From assembly GCA_947643595.1 (NCBI GenBank), contig CANRWP010000024.1, forward strand, positions 1 through 46,194: 46,194 nucleotides of DNA, read 5' to 3'. The position numbers were made by a program, and so were the translations under genes. The DNA is from an uncultured bacterium (GTDB lineage: Bacteria; Bacillota; Clostridia; Lachnospirales; Lachnospiraceae). Shown piece after piece: positions 42,571 through 46,194 of this stretch. Position 1 is the first letter of the stretch. The number at the start of each line of letters is the position of its first letter. The notes under the pieces are model-generated. The model had not been told where the DNA came from and ran no database searches. It saw nothing but the letters and a program-made list of their open reading frames with translations.

Positions 42571-43362
42571 ATGAGTGATTACAAACCGCCATTCCATGTG
42601 ACGGATAAAATGACAATGTTGATTGCAGAGATCAGCGAACAGGTTGGTCGAATCGCAGTGCAACAGGAAAAAATGATCAGTCCGCATTTAAGGAGGGAGA
42701 ACCGTATACGAACGATCCATTCGTCTCTCGCCATCGAACATAATTCGCTTTCGCTGGAGCAGGTGACTGCGATATTGGAGGGCAAGCGTGTACTCGGCAA
42801 TCCCAATGAAATCAGAGAGGTGCAGAATGCCTATGAAGCCTATGAGATGATGCTGCGGCTCGATCCGTTATCGGTGGCTGATCTGCTTAAAGCGCATAAA
42901 CTGATGATGCATGGCTTGATCCCGGAAAACGGAAGGTTTCGATCCGGTGGAGTGGGAGTGTTTGAGGGAGAGGTGCTGATTCATATGGCTCCGCCGGCAA
43001 AATTTGTACCGGAGCACATCCACAATCTGTTTGCATGGTATAGGCAGTCGGAACTGCATCCATTGATCAAGAGTGCGGTATTTCATTATGAATTTGAATT
43101 CATTCATCCTTTTTCTGACGGCAACGGCCGCCTGGGGCGGATGTGGCACAGTCTTCTGCTGGGGAAATGGAAGGAATTATTTTTTTGGCTGCCGATGGAG
43201 GAATTGATCCAGTCGAGGCAGAAGGAGTATTATGATGCGCTGGGTAAGGCGGATAAGCAATCGGACAGTGCTGAATTTGTGGAGCTGATGCTGGAGATCA
43301 TAAGGGATAGTCTGCGGGAAATGACAGTTGTCGGGTATGATATCGAACAGGATACCGACTAA
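42571..43362 (+). CDS. Fic family protein with its own inhibitory helix
   Basis: 263 residues from ATG 42571 (AGAGGAGGAG site); the frame is open 29 codons further up but that part lies before the promoter's start point. The Fic motif HPFSDGNGRLGR (179-190) is complete, so AMP transfer (or another NMP) to a hydroxyl side chain is expected. An inhibitory helix precedes it: SSLAIEHN (51-58), with E56 in place to fold onto the ATP gamma-phosphate site (class II Fic, S/TxxxE). This makes it a self-restrained enzyme, not a two-gene toxin-antitoxin. Its C-terminal ~75 residues hold a helical region (SRQKEYYDALGKADKQSDSA), the usual place of a regulatory winged helix but here short. Targets are unknown. 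Confidence 0.92.
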   Translation: MSDYKPPFHVTDKMTMLIAEISEQVGRIAVQQEKMISPHLRRENRIRTIHSSLAIEHNSLSLEQVTAILEGKRVLGNPNEIREVQNAYEAYEMMLRLDPLSVADLLKAHKLMMHGLIPENGRFRSGGVGVFEGEVLIHMAPPAKFVPEHIHNLFAWYRQSELHPLIKSAVFHYEFEFIHPFSDGNGRLGRMWHSLLLGKWKELFFWLPMEELIQSRQKEYYDALGKADKQSDSAEFVELMLEIIRDSLREMTVVGYDIEQDTD

Positions 43363-43382
43363 GTAACCGATCGAGTGGATAG

Positions 43383-43532
43383 AGCGGGGAGCTGCAGTCC
43401 AATGAAGAATTATCTTCGTTGTCGGTGAAGGAACAATGTTCGTATGCGGCGGAGCTGCTTCAAAAGATTGCCGACAGGAGGGATATCAAATTGAAACTTG
43501 TCAGAAAAAAGACGGGGGGAAGTGCGCGATGA
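43383..43532 (+). other. 49-codon open frame coupled to the next gene (possible gene remnant)
   Basis: The frame reads QSNEELSSLSVKEQCSYAAE, LLQKIADRRDIKLKLVRKKT and GGSAR, and ends TGA inside the ATGA that starts the next gene. No ATG and no convincing ribosome site is present (GTG at 43425 would give 35 residues). It looks like the surviving C-terminus of a longer, lost gene, or a leader for the following gene. Confidence 0.3.
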
Positions 43533-44044
43533 TGAAGCCGAGACATCTTGAGAGGATTTATGATCCGACCGACGGGGAGGGGCTTGAGGGGAATATAGTT
43601 TGTGAATGCGGATGCAGGGCATTTAAGATCCGATGTTTCGGTGAGTTTTTCCATAAAAACAAATTGGCGATCAAAGAATATGAGAACAGATATGGGCAGG
43701 CGGTGAGAGCAGTCTGTGCGGATTGTGGGAGAGATTATCTGCTGTATGATTTTGCGCTTCACGGTTATGATGGACTGATCTGCGGGGATGGGATAGCCAT
43801 TCCCGGTGAGATGTTTGATGATTTTGTAACAGAAGCAGACAGGTTGTTTGAGATAAAAATGTTTCTTGAATACGATGATGAAGAGCAGTTTCTTGAGGAG
43901 ATCGTGAACGACGAATCTCTTCAGGAAGACTTTCATTTCACAATGGCTGACAGAGCAGATATCTGGAGCTGGGTCGTGATAGAGCTGAGAGGGGTTTCAT
44001 CGGGAATCGTTTACAGAGATTTTGTGAATGAGGAGCTGGCGTAA
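43529..44044 (+). CDS. 171-aa protein with two Cys pairs, unknown function
   Basis: Starts MMKPRHLERIYDPTDGEGLE at ATG 43529 with a GGGGGGAA site; the frame is open further up but without a start that has a ribosome site. Two Cys groups, CECGC (about 26-30) and CADCG near residue 65, could form one zinc ribbon. The rest is acidic, with EMFDDFVTEADRLFEIKMFL and DDEEQFLEEIVNDESLQEDF and an ending FVNEELA. Such a mix resembles small immunity or SMI1-like proteins of toxin systems, but no signature proves it. No related toxin gene is adjacent. Confidence 0.6.
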   Translation: MMKPRHLERIYDPTDGEGLEGNIVCECGCRAFKIRCFGEFFHKNKLAIKEYENRYGQAVRAVCADCGRDYLLYDFALHGYDGLICGDGIAIPGEMFDDFVTEADRLFEIKMFLEYDDEEQFLEEIVNDESLQEDFHFTMADRADIWSWVVIELRGVSSGIVYRDFVNEELA

Positions 44045-44132
44045 TAGCTTGTAAATATGTGTTGCGGGCAGCAGGTAGATATTTTATAATCAAGTGTATA
44101 AATCAAAACAGAAATACAGGAGGTACGAAACC

Positions 44133-44468
44133 ATGAGCAATATGATTGCATACTGTGGACTGGATTGTGAAAAGTGTGATGCATATCTTGCAACGATCCA
44201 CGATGATCAGGCGCTGCGTGAGAAAACCGCAAAACTGTGGGCGGAGTTAAATGACGCGCCTATTTTGCCCGAACATATCAATTGTGAGGGCTGTCGTGCG
44301 GATGGAGTGAAAACGGTATATTGTGAGAGCTTTTGCGGCATTCGTCAGTGTGCATTGAAAAAGGGTTTGGCGACATGCGGCGGCTGCCCGGATATGGAAA
44401 CGTGTAAGGCGGTCGGTGAGGTCATTTCGAATAATCAGGAGGCTTTTAAAAATCTGAAAGATAAATAG
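44133..44468 (+). CDS. DUF3795 Cys-rich protein
   Basis: 111 residues from ATG 44133 (CAGGAGGT site). The pattern IAYCGLDCEKCDAYLAT followed by CEGCRADG, CESFCGIRQCALKK, TCGGCPDMETCKAV has 12 cysteines in CxxC-type groups and matches DUF3795. The arrangement suggests metal or iron-sulfur binding; no reaction is known for the family. It is located between two unrelated genes and is co-oriented with the aminotransferase, 31 bp ahead of it. Confidence 0.85.
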   Translation: MSNMIAYCGLDCEKCDAYLATIHDDQALREKTAKLWAELNDAPILPEHINCEGCRADGVKTVYCESFCGIRQCALKKGLATCGGCPDMETCKAVGEVISNNQEAFKNLKDK

Positions 44469-44499
44469 ATGAAAGAGTAAAAAGTGAAAGGACAACATT

Positions 44500-45594
44500 A
44501 TGAAGATCATGCCGAACCGTATGGACTACGGATTTATGAGATACCAGAAAGAATTTGAGGACAAGGCCCTGGAGGTGCTGCGCTCCGGCTGGTATGTGCT
44601 GGGGAAGGAAGTGGAGACTTTCGAGGAGCGTTTTGCGGCGTACACGGGGGCAAAATACTGCGCGTCCGTGGCAAACGGGCTGGAGGCGCTGCAGATCGCC
44701 GTGCATCTTCTGGGGATCGGCCCGGGGGACGAGGTCATCGTGCAGGGAAATACATACATCGCCAGCGTGATGGGGATCACGATGAACGGCGCGACGCCGG
44801 TGTTTGTGGAGCCGGATCAGTATTACCAGATCGATGCGGACAAAATCGAGGAGAAGATCACAGAGAGGACTAAGGCAGTCATGGTCGTTCATCTCTACGG
44901 GCATGTGGCGGATATGGACAGGATCACTGCCATCTGCAGAAAGCACGGTCTGAAGCTGATCGAGGACTGCGCCCAGTCCCACGGTGCTACCTATAAGGGA
45001 AAGATGGCGGGCACTTTCGGCGACGCGGGTTGTTTTTCCTTCTACCCGTCGAAAAATCTGGGTGCCTTCGGCGACGGCGGAGCGATTGTCACAAACGATG
45101 AGGCGCTTGCGAAAGAGGTGAAGATCTACAGGAATTACGGCAGTGAGAAGCGCTATTACAATAAGGTCGTTGGGACAAACTCCCGGCTGGACGAGCTGCA
45201 GGCGGGGCTTTTAAATGTGCGTCTCTCCCATATGGAGGAGATCACGAGGGAGCGGCAGGAGCTGGCGCAGCGGTATCGGGAGAAGATAAGGCACGAATCT
45301 CTTATTCTTCCGAAGGAGCGTGAAGATACGGAGACGGTCTGGCACCAGTACGTGATTCGCAGTGAGAGGCGTCAGGAATTGATTGACTATTTAAGTCAAA
45401 AGGAGATCGGCACGATCATTCACTACCCGATCCCGCCCCATCTGTCGGAGGCATATGCATACCTGGGACACAAAAAGGGAGATTTTCCGATCACCGAAAG
45501 CTATTCGGACACGGTGCTCTCGATCCCGATGTACACCGGGATGACGAGACAGGAGCAGGATTATGTGGTGGAGGCGTTAGGCGGATGGAAATAG
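44500..45594 (+). CDS. DegT/DnrJ/EryC1-family sugar aminotransferase
   Basis: 364 residues. PLP-binding residues: D156 in LIEDCAQSHGA and Schiff-base K185 in FSFYPSKNLGAFGDGGA, with GNTYIASV and VNGLEALQIA-like stretches (here VANGLEALQIA) of the first half. The closest relatives by feel are the dTDP-3-amino-3,6-dideoxyhexose transaminases (FdtB/QdtB group), which move an amino group onto a keto-sugar nucleotide for surface polysaccharides. Alone here: no dTDP-sugar synthesis genes in the window, and the nearest glycosyltransferase is 31 kb away. An AAAGGACAAC site precedes the ATG. Confidence 0.9.
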   Translation: MKIMPNRMDYGFMRYQKEFEDKALEVLRSGWYVLGKEVETFEERFAAYTGAKYCASVANGLEALQIAVHLLGIGPGDEVIVQGNTYIASVMGITMNGATPVFVEPDQYYQIDADKIEEKITERTKAVMVVHLYGHVADMDRITAICRKHGLKLIEDCAQSHGATYKGKMAGTFGDAGCFSFYPSKNLGAFGDGGAIVTNDEALAKEVKIYRNYGSEKRYYNKVVGTNSRLDELQAGLLNVRLSHMEEITRERQELAQRYREKIRHESLILPKEREDTETVWHQYVIRSERRQELIDYLSQKEIGTIIHYPIPPHLSEAYAYLGHKKGDFPITESYSDTVLSIPMYTGMTRQEQDYVVEALGGWK

Positions 45595-45611
45595 CGCCTG
45601 GCCGCTATTTC
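45588..45611. terminator. Compact bidirectional terminator between the aminotransferase and XRE genes
   Basis: GAAATAGCG / CGCTATTTC is a 9-bp perfect stem with a 6-nt loop; it holds both stop codons of the converging genes. T-rich sequence follows to the right. Confidence 0.75.
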
Positions 45612-46057
45612 TTTCTGTTTTTCCAGACAACCGCCAGAATGTCCTTGATGACAAGAAAGGCGTCCAGCTCGTCGTAGCCGTATTTTTTCTGCAGGTCGTC
45701 GAGAAGCCTGCGCAGCTCAACGGCATAGGGGGCAATCTCGACCTCGCTCCGGTAGCGGGCGAGGATCGGGTATTTTTTGCTCCACGCCTTAGTCCAGTCT
45801 ATCTTTTCGTGCACCTCGTCGGGAGTTTGGTCGATGGCGTCCTGTATCTCCTGGACGTCGATGTCAAAATCGATCAGTTCATCCAACGACATGCCGTACA
45901 GAACGGCAAGTTTCTTTGACTGCCGGATGTCGGGCAGCGTTTCGTCGAGTTCCCATTTCGAGATAGTCTGCCTGCTCACGCCCAGCTTCTCGGCGACGGC
46001 TTCCTGGGATAATCCTCTGTTTTTTCTCGCCTGGAATAAATGGTTTCCCAAATTCAT
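45605..46057 (-). CDS. XRE-type transcriptional regulator
   Basis: 150 residues. An HTH_3 domain fills residues 4-62: LFQARKNRGLSQEAVAEKLG then VSRQTISKWELDETLPDIRQ and LYGMSLDELIDFD. The C-terminal ~85 residues are helical and charged, with no membrane segment, unlike the other XRE protein in this window. The start has a perfect AAGGAGG site (minus strand). The 137 bp upstream to the window edge hold no gene; ATTATAAT around 46132-46139 is a palindromic -10-like sequence that could serve either strand, and any target gene further right cannot be seen. Confidence 0.88.
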   Translation of the reverse strand: MNLGNHLFQARKNRGLSQEAVAEKLGVSRQTISKWELDETLPDIRQSKKLAVLYGMSLDELIDFDIDVQEIQDAIDQTPDEVHEKIDWTKAWSKKYPILARYRSEVEIAPYAVELRRLLDDLQKKYGYDELDAFLVIKDILAVVWKNRKK

Positions 46058-46194
46058 GGTGCGTCCTCCTTCTGTGTATCTGTATTTGCCTCAACGGCGG
46101 TTTTTAGGGGCTTCGACCGTTATGCTGACCATTATAATGTTAGGTGATTGCGAAACAGGGTTGGTGTTTGATGTTCAGAAAAGGCAGACGCCGG

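Noticed and set aside
1-46194. tRNA, rRNA or insertion sequence genes
   Set aside because: I looked for tRNA T-loop patterns, transposase motifs and long terminal inverted repeats and saw none that I could support by eye; a tRNAscan or ISfinder search could still find one.

Overview
The window reads as a chromosomal segment of a spore-forming Firmicute, most likely of the family Lachnospiraceae (Clostridia). The grounds are a spoIIAA-spoIIAB-sigF operon next to spoVA genes, AsnA-type asparagine synthetase, a YesM/YesN two-component pair beside a sugar ABC importer, strong GGAGG ribosome sites and a moderate GC content. I saw no rRNA, tRNA, CRISPR array or intact insertion sequence. About 45 protein genes, two clear pseudogenes and several relics are described. 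The species cannot be fixed from the sequence alone.

Layout. 1-1492: the 3' end of a GH32 fructan/sucrose hydrolase facing a threonine aldolase. 1519-2688: a head-to-head inverted duplication of a small coiled-coil gene; the left copy is a 24-codon stub, the right copy is intact with seven tandem heptads, and a 53-bp perfect inverted repeat lies between them. 2864-11413: a xylo-oligosaccharide-type module (binding lipoprotein, two permeases, GH43 glycosidase) with an opposing YesN-like regulator and YesM-like sensor kinase. It has no ATPase of its own, so a shared MsmK-type ATPase is presumed. 11429-13310: an ArsP_2-type membrane transporter and a family 2 glycosyltransferase, divergently transcribed. 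13390-17328: a nucleoside salvage operon (uridine phosphorylase, phosphopentomutase, purine nucleoside phosphorylase) ending in an acyltransferase-3 membrane protein. 17367-22075: asnA, a PD-(D/E)XK nuclease fused to a DinG/XPD-type Fe-S helicase, and endonuclease IV. 22637-25342: a cytoplasmic GH13 enzyme, a GNAT acetyltransferase, and a two-gene operon of bacterial microcompartment (BMC) shell proteins with no enzymes beside it. 25471-32684: an HtrA protease, valS-folC, a 52-codon gene and a zinc-ribbon/TPR membrane protein. 32785-36187: sporulation genes spoIIAA-spoIIAB-sigF, then spoVAA-spoVAB-spoVAC behind a good forespore (sigma-G type) promoter; spoVAD and spoVAE are not found after spoVAC.

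From about 36.2 kb to the end the region is accessory. It begins with an AT-richer block (JAB/MPN-domain protein plus a 60-aa partner, a decayed AAA-ATPase gene, a methyltransferase, a decayed GNAT gene). A GntR regulator follows, then a CatA-like acetyltransferase behind a 13-codon upstream reading frame, a membrane-bound XRE regulator, two secreted or hypothetical proteins including a BspA-type leucine-rich repeat lipoprotein, a Fic protein, a Cys-rich DUF3795 protein, a lone DegT-type sugar aminotransferase and a second XRE regulator.

The points I would look at first are the orphan BMC shell pair, the inverted coiled-coil duplication with its perfectly conserved 53-bp arms, the JAB/60-aa cassette, the nuclease-helicase fusion, the upstream reading frame of the cat-like gene, and the interruption of the spoVA operon. 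All functional calls rest on motif recognition by eye; no database search was run.
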